Source: Bacteroidota bacterium (GTDB taxonomy: Bacteria > Bacteroidota > Bacteroidia > Chitinophagales > Chitinophagaceae). From it: a stretch of DNA of 40,311 nucleotides. The stretch is from positions 1 to 40,311 of the forward strand of contig JAKQJH010000014.1 of the NCBI GenBank assembly GCA_029561255.1. The letters are read 5' to 3'. The notes beneath the pieces were generated by a model. It did not search any database. It saw nothing but the letters and a program-made list of their open reading frames with translations, and had not been told where the DNA came from. This document shows, piece by piece, positions 32,809 to 40,311 of this stretch. Within the stretch, counting starts at the first letter, position 1; each line of letters starts with the position of its first letter. Both the position numbers and the translations under genes were made by a program.

Positions 32809-34119
32809 TCAATGTTTAAATGGTATTGTAATTCTGAATTCAGCATATTCTCCTTCTTGGGTATCCACCTGCAATTGCCCGCCATGCCCTTTAGTAATGA
32901 TTTCATAACTCATACTGAGCCCCAGCCCTGTTCCTTCACCGGTGGGTTTGGTGGTAAAAAATGGCTGGAAAATTTTATCCAGTACTTTTTGCGGCACCCC
33001 GTTTCCATTGTCCCGTACCCTTATTTCAATGGCATTTCCCAGGTTTTTAGTAGCCACTTCGATCATCGGTTCATACCCTTCGCCAACCTGTTTACGTTTC
33101 TGGGCTACGGAATAAAACGAGTTGGTGATCAGGTTCAGTAATACCCGTCCAATATCCTGTGGCGCTACCTGTATATCGGGCAATCCTTCTTCAAAATGGG
33201 TTTCTGTTTTTGAATTGAACGAATGATCCTTGGCCCTGAAGCCATGATAACTCAGGCGCAGGCATTCATCGGCCAGGTTATTGATATCGGTTAGTTCTTT
33301 CTGCCCGCTGCTGTTCCGGCTGTGCTGCAACATACCTTTTACAATCGAGTCGGCTCTTTTGCCATGAAAGGATATCTTCTCATTATTTTGTTTGATATCC
33401 TCAGCCAGCTGCACCGCTTCCGTCGTATTCCCTTTGCTGAATTCCTCCTTCATTTCATCGATCAGCTCGGTATTTACTTCGGAAAAATTGTTGACGAAGT
33501 TCAACGGATTCTGGATTTCATGAGCGATACCGGCAGTGAGTTCACCCAGCGAAGCCATTTTCTCCGATTGGATTAACTGGGCCTGGGTGGATTTCAGTAT
33601 TTCAATGGTCTTATTCAATTCCTTTGTCCGTTGAAATACCTGCTGTTCCAGTTCGATATTACGCTTACTGGTCTCCGCATTGGTCATATAATTCTGCCCG
33701 GCCAGCCGATAATCAGGCATGGATCCATGCACATGAACTATCAGCCAATGGTCACCTGTTTTCTTCAGTACTACCGAATTCCTCAGCATCTCCTTGTCAA
33801 TTCTTCCGTCGAAATTCATCTCCCACTCCACTTCGGTTTCCACAATGGCAAAATCACCAGCCAACGTGATTCGTTTCCAGAGTATCGTCATTTCAAATTT
33901 GTCCGGATACTGCTGAACTCCTTTTTTATTAATGGCTATATATTCTTCCCTGTTGGCCGCTTTTTCATTCAGGGCAGAGCCAATAAACGTGATGGATTCA
34001 GCACAAAATGAAAACCGTTTCTCCACATCCCTGTCACCCAATGCCTTCCAGAAAGCATCATGTACCAGCAATACCTGCTTTTCTGTTTCATTCGCCTCTA
34101 TGTTACTATTGTCCTTCAT
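32809..34119 (-). CDS. Cytosolic histidine kinase with NTF2/SnoaL-like sensor domain
   Basis: A 436-residue protein with no signal peptide or membrane helix. Residues 10-135 form an NTF2/SnoaL-like cone: VLLVHDAFWKALGDRDVEKRFSF, ITFIGSALNEKAANREEY, WKRITLAGDFAIVETEVEWE and NSVVLKKTGDHWLIVHVHGS. A coiled coil (150-185) leads to the kinase core: acceptor H200 in AGIAHEIQNPLNFVNNFSE, N box NLITNSFYSV, G boxes DNGNGVP and GTGLGLSMS. NTF2-like domains usually bind small hydrophobic ligands, so a soluble ligand is a possible input. The kinase core is like those of the three upstream kinases but the most diverged. It lies 40 nt after kinase 2 and 4 nt before the receiver gene. Confidence 0.88.
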   Translation of the reverse strand: MKDNSNIEANETEKQVLLVHDAFWKALGDRDVEKRFSFCAESITFIGSALNEKAANREEYIAINKKGVQQYPDKFEMTILWKRITLAGDFAIVETEVEWEMNFDGRIDKEMLRNSVVLKKTGDHWLIVHVHGSMPDYRLAGQNYMTNAETSKRNIELEQQVFQRTKELNKTIEILKSTQAQLIQSEKMASLGELTAGIAHEIQNPLNFVNNFSEVNTELIDEMKEEFSKGNTTEAVQLAEDIKQNNEKISFHGKRADSIVKGMLQHSRNSSGQKELTDINNLADECLRLSYHGFRAKDHSFNSKTETHFEEGLPDIQVAPQDIGRVLLNLITNSFYSVAQKRKQVGEGYEPMIEVATKNLGNAIEIRVRDNGNGVPQKVLDKIFQPFFTTKPTGEGTGLGLSMSYEIITKGHGGQLQVDTQEGEYAEFRITIPFKH

Positions 34120-34159
34120 GATTAAATGTCTTTGCAGTCAAAACTTACCCTGTTACCTT

Positions 34160-36211
34160 CTACGCCTGTAAAGAAAAGAAAAACTCCGATCCTTCTCCCT
34201 CTTTTGTGGCTACCCTTATCTCCCCCCCATGCGCTTTCACAATATCATAACTCAGGCTTAACCCCAGCCCCGTGCCCTGCCCGGTGGGTTTGGTGGTGAA
34301 GAAAGGCTGAAATATTTTTTCTGAAATAGGCGAAGGAATCCCAATCCCATTGTCGCTGACTTTTACTTCAACTTTTGACCCCATTCTCTTTGTACTGATT
34401 TCTACAACTGGTTCATATCCCTCCAATCCCTGTTTCGCTTTTTCGTTCACCGCATAGAAAGCATTCGTCAGCAGGTTCAGCAGCACTCTTCCAATATCCT
34501 GCGGTATGACACTGATGTTTCCAACTGATTCATCAAAATTGGTTTTCATCGTGGCATTAAAGGAATGATCCTTTGCCCTTAATCCATGATAAGCCAACCG
34601 CAGATATTCGTCCGCTAATTCATTGATATCCGTCGGTTCCTTTGTCCCGCTGCTGCTCCGGCTATGCTGCAACATGCCCTTCACAATTGCATCCGCCCTT
34701 TTGCCATGGTGCAGGATCTTTTCCAGGTTTCCCTGTATATCTCCGGAAATCGCCTTCACTTCCGCTGTATTCCCCTTGTTAACTTCGTCAACCAGTTCAC
34801 TGATCAACTCACTGCTTACTTCAGAAAAATTATTCACGAAATTCAACGGGTTTTGTATTTCATGAGCAATACCGGCCGTCAGTTCACCTAAACTAGCCAT
34901 TTTCTCCGATTGAATCAGCTGCGATTGGGTGGATTTCAGCTCCACCAGCGCGGCATCCGCTTTTTCCCGCTGCAGGTCCGTTTCCTCTTTTTGTCGCTGG
35001 AGCTGCTCATAAGCCCGTTGCTTTTGCCGATTGTTCCGGTAAATCAGTCCGATAATTATGAGGGCCACCGCGATACCGGCCAGTAACAGGTAGAGCCTTC
35101 TTTTGTTTCCGGCAGCGATCCTTTCCTTTTCTTCGTTCTGTAACCTGACTTGTTCATCCAGGGTCAATCGTTGAAAAGCAGCCAGCCGTTTCAGTTTTTC
35201 CCCCGTTACACTATCCTTCACGGTGAGCGCCAGTTGCAGGTATTTATTGGAACTATCCACTTTTCCTTTCATTATATAGGCAGTGGCCAGGTGCTGATAG
35301 GCTTTACCCAGGTTTACCTCGCTGGCCACGAATGACGTAACGGCACCCAGCGATTTTATCGCCGGCAGGTTGATGGACGCATAGTACAGTACCGAATCCG
35401 CCTGCTTCCTTTCCATATAATAGGTAATCAGTTTCTCATAAGTCCCCGCCACCACGGTGAAATTACCCGTTGCCTTGCCACTTTGCAGCGATTGATGATA
35501 ATAAAACAAGGCCATGGAATCGCTTCCATTTTTCCGGTAAATATCCCCCATGACCGACCATATATAGGCCAGGTATTTGGTTACTCCTCCCTGTTTACCA
35601 TAGCGCTCACCTTCCCGGGCATAGATCAGGGCGGAATCCGGTTGATTCAATGAAAGATAATTAGTGGCCAGCACCATGTCGCCCACGGTAATCCGGAAAT
35701 CATTCCCGGCTTCCAGTCCGATGCGTCGGCCTTCTTTAAAGTAATACAGGCTTTCCGTGCTTCCGGTCTGCAATTTCAGGTGACCATACATGTGATTCAA
35801 CATGGATAGCGAAATCAGCCGGTTCTTACCCGGACCAGGGAAAGGAGTCAGTTCCCAGGTATTGGCCTCTTTGCTGTCCGTGGCGATCTGAATAGCTTCC
35901 GTCAGGTTCGTCAATGCTTCACTGAAACGGCCCAGGTAGATTTGCTGATAGGCCACTTGCCCTTGTGTATACGCTTCTTCTAGGCGACGCTTGTATTTTT
36001 TCGCCAGTTCATACCGGAACGAGGCATAATGCAATGCTGAATCGCGGTTGGTTTCCTCGTAAAAAGTATAAATGGCTCTGGATACTTTAAACTTTACTAA
36101 ATCCGCTGTAGCTTGCTGAAAAGCATACCGCAGGCTGTCAGGCAACAGGGGCTGGGCGGTTAATGTACTTGAGCACCCAATCAATAATATTATAATAACG
36201 AAACGTTTCAT
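34160..36211 (-). CDS. TPR-sensor histidine kinase
   Basis: A 683-residue protein. The N-terminal hydrophobic segment (MKRFVIIILLIGCSSTLTAQ) is a signal peptide; the LIGC sequence could also be a lipobox. Residues 25-340 are TPR-like helical pairs (for example YTQGQVAYQQIYLGRFSEALTN, VMGDIYRKNGSDSMALFYY, NLGKAYQHLATAYIMKGKVDS), lying in the periplasm. One membrane helix (372-392, RLYLLLAGIAVALIIIGLIY) and a coiled coil (395-430) join the core with acceptor H450 in AGIAHEIQNPLNF, N box NLLTNAFYAVNEK and G boxes DNGIGIP and GTGLGLSLS. It lacks a receiver or output domain. Its start is immediately adjacent to the preceding gene's stop (0-nt gap). Confidence 0.9.
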   Translation of the reverse strand: MKRFVIIILLIGCSSTLTAQPLLPDSLRYAFQQATADLVKFKVSRAIYTFYEETNRDSALHYASFRYELAKKYKRRLEEAYTQGQVAYQQIYLGRFSEALTNLTEAIQIATDSKEANTWELTPFPGPGKNRLISLSMLNHMYGHLKLQTGSTESLYYFKEGRRIGLEAGNDFRITVGDMVLATNYLSLNQPDSALIYAREGERYGKQGGVTKYLAYIWSVMGDIYRKNGSDSMALFYYHQSLQSGKATGNFTVVAGTYEKLITYYMERKQADSVLYYASINLPAIKSLGAVTSFVASEVNLGKAYQHLATAYIMKGKVDSSNKYLQLALTVKDSVTGEKLKRLAAFQRLTLDEQVRLQNEEKERIAAGNKRRLYLLLAGIAVALIIIGLIYRNNRQKQRAYEQLQRQKEETDLQREKADAALVELKSTQSQLIQSEKMASLGELTAGIAHEIQNPLNFVNNFSEVSSELISELVDEVNKGNTAEVKAISGDIQGNLEKILHHGKRADAIVKGMLQHSRSSSGTKEPTDINELADEYLRLAYHGLRAKDHSFNATMKTNFDESVGNISVIPQDIGRVLLNLLTNAFYAVNEKAKQGLEGYEPVVEISTKRMGSKVEVKVSDNGIGIPSPISEKIFQPFFTTKPTGQGTGLGLSLSYDIVKAHGGEIRVATKEGEGSEFFFSLQA

Positions 36212-39200
36212 TTACGATAATGAATCAGGTAATTGAATAATGAAGGTGGTTCCTTCCCCTTCTTTTGTTTCCAGTTTTATCTCCCCGCCATGTGCCTTGA
36301 CAATATCATAACTTAATGACAAACCGAGCCCGGTACCCTGCCCGGCGGGCTTGGTGGTAAAAAACGGTTGAAATATCTTATCCAGCACTTTCTGTGGAAT
36401 GCCATTCCCATTATCGGACACTTTAATTTCCACTTTACCATCGAGCTTCCGTGTCCTGACTGAAACCGTTGGATCATAACTATTACCCTGATCCTGCCGA
36501 AGGGCTTTCTTTTCATTTACTACATAAAAAGCATTGGTGATCAAATTCAAAATCACCCTTCCAATATCCTGCGGCACAATCTGAATACTTCCGATGCTTG
36601 AATCATAATCCGTATGCATCGTCGCATTAAAGGACTTATCCTTGGCCCTTAACCCATGGTAAGCCAGCCGCAAATATTCATCCGCCAGTGCATTGATATC
36701 CGTAGGTTCTTTCTGGTTACTGCTGCTGCGGCTGTGCTGCAGCATGCCTTTTACAATGGCATCGGCCCTTTTACCATGGTGCACGATCTTCTCTGAATTT
36801 TCCCTGATATCGGTCGCAATAGACTTTACTTCAGCGGTATTCCCCTTGTCCACCTCTTCCATTAATTCACTTATTAACTCTGTGTTGACTTCTGAAAAAT
36901 TATTCACAAAGTTCAACGGGTTTTGTATTTCATGGGCAATGCCGGCGGTAAGTTCCCCCAGGCTGGCCATTTTCTCCGACTGAATAAGCTGCGCCTGTGT
37001 GGACTTCAATTGCGTATAGGCTTTTTCAATTTCCCTGGCCTGTGCCAGTTCTTTTTGCTGGGTTCTTTCCCTTTCCCGCTTTACGATATAACTTTTCTGG
37101 TATTTGTAGATGAGGAATCCGGCAAGGATCACTAACAACCCATAGAAAGTATAAGCCCACCAGGATTTCCACCAGGGCGGGGCAATGCTAATGGCGATGC
37201 TTTTCTCCGCCACAGAGCCATCAATATTGATCGCTTTGACATACAAGGTGTATTTACCAGCGGGGAGATTAAAATATGTGACCTTTGGCTCAGTGCCGAT
37301 ATCCCGCCACTCAATATCATAATTCTCCAGTTTGCAGAGGTATTTTATATCGCCCCCGTTTTTATAATCAATGGCCCCGAATTCCAATGAAAAAGTATTT
37401 TGGCTGTAATTCAGCCGGACCTCATTGGTTTTCCAGATTGGCTGCTTTAACGGGCTTCCCGGTCCGGCCACCACCTCTTCACTCCCGATCTTAAAACTGG
37501 TGAAATTTATAATAGGTGCTGTTCTCTCATCCAGCAGTTCATTGGGCTTAAAGCTGTAAAAGCCTTTTGCTCCGCCGAGGAACAAGCGGCCATCGTTTAC
37601 CCTGATGTTCTTCATCCATACAGCTGTACCGGATTGAACCCCCTGGGCTGTACCGTACACTTTCACCTCATCCCGTCCCCTGCTGATCCGGAGGATATTA
37701 CTAATGGTGCTCACCCATAAGTTTCCTTTTTCATCTTCCACGAGGCCACAAATGCCATCTATTCCCTCCGGGAAAATCTGGGAGGTAAATTTTTTGAAAC
37801 GGTCCGTTTGCTGGTCAAAAAAATACAGGCCAGCATTACAGGCTACCCATAACACTCCATCCAGATCGGAACATCCCATGGCCAGTGAACCACTGCCTAT
37901 TTTGTAGCGTTTAAACTTACCAGACTGACTGTCCAGCACGAACATATCTTCGTCGTTCCCTACCCATATCCGGTTACTCTTATCCTGTATGATACAGTTT
38001 ATATGTCCCTTGCCAATACTCAGACTATCGGCTGGATCATAGATATAATTGGTGCATTTGCCGGTTTTGGTATCCATACGGGACAACCCGTTATGCGTAC
38101 CGACCCATAGAAAATGCTGCCGGTCAATAAACAGGACATGCGAGGAATCATTCACCAGGCTGGCCGGATTGTTTTTATCGTGCCGGATATGAGTAAATTG
38201 TTCTGTCCTGATATTGAATTTTTCTAAACCGGTATTATGAGTGGCGATCCAGATATTTCCTTCCTCATCCCCTTTTAAATCGAACACCGAAAAATCAGAA
38301 AGACTGTTTGCGTCCCGGGGATCATGCCTGAATACTTTTTGCTGATTATTCAACAAATTTCTCCTGATCATTCCGCTGTCAGTCAATATCCAGATATTCT
38401 TTTTCTCTTCTTCAAAATAAAATGAGCCCGCAGGAAAGTTCAGATAAGTAAAAGGAATAAACGTGGAGGTAAAGTCAACTGTATAAATGCTACCCTCGCT
38501 GGCAATCCAGAGTAAACCGTCTTTTGCTGAGAAAGCCCTGAAAGTGGAACTGTCCTTAAATCCATCCAGGGTATCTTTCAGGAACAGGTTCGACTTATCA
38601 TTTCTGACACGTCCGAAATGCGTGGTCTTTTGCTGCACCGGATCGAATTTATTGAGCCCGGCAGACTTGGAACCGGTCCATAATCCTCCCTTTATATCTT
38701 CGACAACAAAACTGACGTAATCAAACTGACTCCCGCTATTGGGTGGACGGCTCAACCCCACCGGATGGGATGGATCATAATATCCATACCGGGTAAACTT
38801 TCCGGTTGCCCGATCCAGAGACTGTAACCCATTTCCTTTGGTACCAACCCAAAGTACTTTTTTACTGTCTTCAAAAACACAAAAAACGTTATTATCAGAC
38901 AGGCTGTTTGGATTGCCTGCATCATGCTTATAATGTAGGAATTTGCCGGAGGACTTATCAAATCGGGATAGCCCACCAGTCCCGTCCGGTTTACCGGTAA
39001 ATGGATCTCCCCAGCCGACCCATAAAAAACCGTTACTGTCTTCAATAATGGTATTGACTATCGGAATCTCTTCTGAATTGGGGACATAATTGACAAGCCC
39101 GTCAATTGGGTAATGCGTAAACTTTCCGGTAGCCGGATTAAACTTGTCAAGGGTCCGGCTGGAACCGATCCAGATGATTCCAGAACGATCGGTCATTATG

Positions 39201-39610
39201 GCAAAAACAGTATCACTTCCCAGACTGGAAGGATCGGTTGGGTCATGCCGGAAATGCGTGAATTTTTTTGTTTCAGGATCAAGGCGATCCACACCAAAAC
39301 CTATGGTTCCTACCCAAATAAAACCAGATGAATCCACGGAAACAGCAACTGCCAGGTTGTTCACCAGGGAATTGGGATTATCATTGTTATGCGTAAAGCC
39401 GGTTAGCTTTTTCCCGTCATACCGTTGCAATCCCTTCAATACGGAAGTAAACCAGACAAATCCTTTCTGATCTTGAGTAATGGAAAACACCGGTCCAAAG
39501 CCATTTTTTTCCACGTCCAGCACTTTGTTAAACCGGGGTTGCTGTGAAAAAACATACCCGGGAAACAACATGAGCTGTACAATGATAAGTAGCCCTTTAA
39601 CTTTTTTCAT
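36212..39610 (-). CDS. Two-component propeller / Y_Y_Y sensor histidine kinase
   Basis: An 1132-residue protein. The signal peptide is at 1-22. Some 14 Reg_prop repeats of the DxxGxxWxGT-G type (for example DSSGFIWVGTIGFGVDRLDP, DSNGFLWVGWG, DRQHFLWVGTHNGLSRMD) form two propellers up to about residue 690. The Y_Y_Y domain follows (NTFSLEFGAIDY to GKYTLYVKAIN), then a membrane helix (WWAYTFYGLLVILAGFLIY), a coiled coil and a kinase core with acceptor H893 (AGIAHEIQNPLNF), N box NLITNAFYVVNEK and G boxes DNGNGIP and GTGLGLSLS. Unlike the classical Bacteroides hybrid systems it has no receiver and no AraC domain; it must signal to separate regulators. The loop after the N box (KALRQDQGNSYDP) is encoded by a dispersed repeat. 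It is 7 nt from kinase 4. Confidence 0.92.
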   Translation of the reverse strand: MKKVKGLLIIVQLMLFPGYVFSQQPRFNKVLDVEKNGFGPVFSITQDQKGFVWFTSVLKGLQRYDGKKLTGFTHNNDNPNSLVNNLAVAVSVDSSGFIWVGTIGFGVDRLDPETKKFTHFRHDPTDPSSLGSDTVFAIMTDRSGIIWIGSSRTLDKFNPATGKFTHYPIDGLVNYVPNSEEIPIVNTIIEDSNGFLWVGWGDPFTGKPDGTGGLSRFDKSSGKFLHYKHDAGNPNSLSDNNVFCVFEDSKKVLWVGTKGNGLQSLDRATGKFTRYGYYDPSHPVGLSRPPNSGSQFDYVSFVVEDIKGGLWTGSKSAGLNKFDPVQQKTTHFGRVRNDKSNLFLKDTLDGFKDSSTFRAFSAKDGLLWIASEGSIYTVDFTSTFIPFTYLNFPAGSFYFEEEKKNIWILTDSGMIRRNLLNNQQKVFRHDPRDANSLSDFSVFDLKGDEEGNIWIATHNTGLEKFNIRTEQFTHIRHDKNNPASLVNDSSHVLFIDRQHFLWVGTHNGLSRMDTKTGKCTNYIYDPADSLSIGKGHINCIIQDKSNRIWVGNDEDMFVLDSQSGKFKRYKIGSGSLAMGCSDLDGVLWVACNAGLYFFDQQTDRFKKFTSQIFPEGIDGICGLVEDEKGNLWVSTISNILRISRGRDEVKVYGTAQGVQSGTAVWMKNIRVNDGRLFLGGAKGFYSFKPNELLDERTAPIINFTSFKIGSEEVVAGPGSPLKQPIWKTNEVRLNYSQNTFSLEFGAIDYKNGGDIKYLCKLENYDIEWRDIGTEPKVTYFNLPAGKYTLYVKAINIDGSVAEKSIAISIAPPWWKSWWAYTFYGLLVILAGFLIYKYQKSYIVKRERERTQQKELAQAREIEKAYTQLKSTQAQLIQSEKMASLGELTAGIAHEIQNPLNFVNNFSEVNTELISELMEEVDKGNTAEVKSIATDIRENSEKIVHHGKRADAIVKGMLQHSRSSSNQKEPTDINALADEYLRLAYHGLRAKDKSFNATMHTDYDSSIGSIQIVPQDIGRVILNLITNAFYVVNEKKALRQDQGNSYDPTVSVRTRKLDGKVEIKVSDNGNGIPQKVLDKIFQPFFTTKPAGQGTGLGLSLSYDIVKAHGGEIKLETKEGEGTTFIIQLPDSLS
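36485..36504 (-). repeat. CCCTTCGGC...CAGGGT repeat inside the propeller kinase gene
   Basis: On the coding strand CCCTTCGGCAGGATCAGGGT matches 18 of 20 positions of the intergenic core at 29813-29832. It encodes ALRQDQG in the loop between the N box and the next strand of the ATPase domain. Confidence 0.7.
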
Positions 39611-39617
39611 TTACGTT

Positions 39618-40311
39618 TTATATTACAGGTAAATAAATAGTGAATGTTGTACCGGTATCAGCCACTGAGTCGCCACCTGCTGTCCTGGTGTCCACTTTCA
39701 ACTCCCCTCCATGCGCTTTCACAATATCATAACTCAGACTCAAGCCCAACCCTGTTCCCTGCCCGGTCGGCTTGGTGGTGAAGAAAGGCTGAAATATTTT
39801 GTCCCTGATTTCGGCAGGAATACCAGGTCCATTATCCCTCACTGAAATAACTACTTTATCCCCTTCCCTTTTTGTACTTACCCAGACTGTTGGAACATGA
39901 CTATAATCGGGGTCTGAGAACCCCCCTTTGGGGGGCAGGGGGGCCGCATAGAAAGCATTGCTGATCAGATTGAGGATCACCCGGCCGATATCCTGCGGTA
40001 CAATGTTGACATTGCCAATTGCCGGGTCAAAATCCGTTTTCATGGTGGCATTAAAGGAATTGTCCTTGGCCCGGAGTCCATGATAGGCCAGCCGCAGGTA
40101 CTCATCGGCCAAAGCATTGATATCCGTAGGCTCCTTTTTCCCGCTGCCACTGCTGGAATGTTGCAACATGCCTTTTACGATGGCATCGGCTCGTTTGCCG
40201 TGGTGTTTTATTTTTTCAGAGTTGTCTTTTATGTCCCCTGCAATCAATTTCACTTCAGCTGTATTCCCCTTGTCAACCTCGTCAACCAATTCACTTATCA
40301 ACTCACTATTT
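39618..40311 (-). CDS. Histidine kinase, partial (C-terminal core only)
   Basis: The 5' part lies beyond the right edge. The frame is open to the last bases (NSELISELVDEVDKGN...), so the apparent TTG start at 40301 is only the edge of the window. The visible 231 residues contain the second half of the dimerisation region (HHGKRADAIVKGMLQHS), IVPQDIGRVILNLISNAFYAA (N box), DNGPGIP, PFFTTKPTGQGTGLGLSLSYDIVKAHGGE and a C-terminal strand. They are very close to the matching part of kinases 2 and 3. The sensor domain is unknown. After the N box the usual VNEK... loop is replaced by APLPPKGGFSDPDYSH, encoded by a palindromic repeat arm at 39919-39945. Confidence 0.9.
   Translation of the reverse strand, partial: NSELISELVDEVDKGNTAEVKLIAGDIKDNSEKIKHHGKRADAIVKGMLQHSSSGSGKKEPTDINALADEYLRLAYHGLRAKDNSFNATMKTDFDPAIGNVNIVPQDIGRVILNLISNAFYAAPLPPKGGFSDPDYSHVPTVWVSTKREGDKVVISVRDNGPGIPAEIRDKIFQPFFTTKPTGQGTGLGLSLSYDIVKAHGGELKVDTRTAGGDSVADTGTTFTIYLPVI
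39919..39945 (-). repeat. Solo palindromic arm in frame in kinase 4
   Basis: A single arm of the family found at 6251-6468 and 11159-11261, with a CCCCCC/GGGGGG hairpin core. On the coding strand it encodes APLPPKGG, almost the APQPPKGG of the ade element. Confidence 0.8.

Noticed and set aside
36212-39610. Hybrid two-component system of the Bacteroides polysaccharide-utilisation type
   Set aside because: The protein ends right after the ATPase domain; receiver and AraC domains are absent and no SusCD or polysaccharide-lyase genes are nearby.
1-40311. tRNA, rRNA or riboswitch
   Set aside because: No cloverleaf-like segment, rRNA-like sequence or known riboswitch core was recognised on reading either strand; a covariance-model scan was not possible.

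Overview
The window looks like chromosomal DNA of a Bacteroidota bacterium, most likely family Chitinophagaceae. The reasons are the weak or absent Shine-Dalgarno sites, several good matches to the Bacteroidota -7 promoter box (TAnnTTTG), the gene families present (propeller/Y_Y_Y sensor kinases, LytTR regulators, DUF4288, GH109-type Tat oxidoreductases, MG2/plug proteins, sortilin-like BNR proteins), and intergenic regions littered with short palindromic or 7-10 bp tandem repeats. The assignment is from family knowledge, not from a marker gene. No rRNA, tRNA, CRISPR, transposase or phage gene was seen.

Layout. (1) 88-2700: a Tat-exported GH109-like NAD-dependent protein and a membrane fatty-acid desaturase. 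(2) 3013-10465, minus strand: two tandem ~1000-residue secreted Asp-box (sortilin/BNR) propeller proteins, separated by nested inverted repeats, and a LolA-like periplasmic protein. (3) 10563-14250, plus strand: adenine deaminase, carrying an in-frame palindromic element, and a secreted MG2/plug-like protein. (4) 14410-17625, minus strand: an apparent operon apbE - doxX - Gfo/Idh/MocA oxidoreductase. The oxidoreductase carries a DAVTSAT sequence that looks like an ApbE flavinylation site. (5) 18100-20310: a lipoprotein serine hydrolase of the beta-lactamase fold and an AT-rich EEP-family nuclease/phosphatase. (6) 20514-25572: a GH63-like glucosidase, a small lipoprotein, and an outer-membrane barrel plus small membrane protein pair flanked by inverted 7-mer tandem repeats. 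(7) 26078-29780: a small unknown gene, a LiaF-like membrane protein, and a DUF4288 - LytS-type kinase - LytTR regulator operon. (8) 29901-40311, minus strand and running off the right edge: a tight operon of at least four soluble, TPR or propeller sensor kinases with near-identical catalytic cores, a receiver-only regulator, a receiver-adenylate cyclase, and an HD domain fused to a YitT-type membrane protein.

Two themes stand out. First, units 4 and 8 look like coherent and possibly undescribed systems. Unit 4 could couple a periplasmic NAD-dependent sugar oxidation to a covalent flavin and a membrane partner. Unit 8 could feed several sensory inputs into a cyclic-nucleotide output with its own putative hydrolase. 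Second, short repeats are not confined to gaps. Two unrelated repeat families sit in frame inside coding sequences, in adenine deaminase and in the same surface loop of two different kinases. They resemble the protein-coding palindromic elements known from Rickettsia. Elsewhere the repeats occur as inverted pairs bracketing terminators or small gene units.
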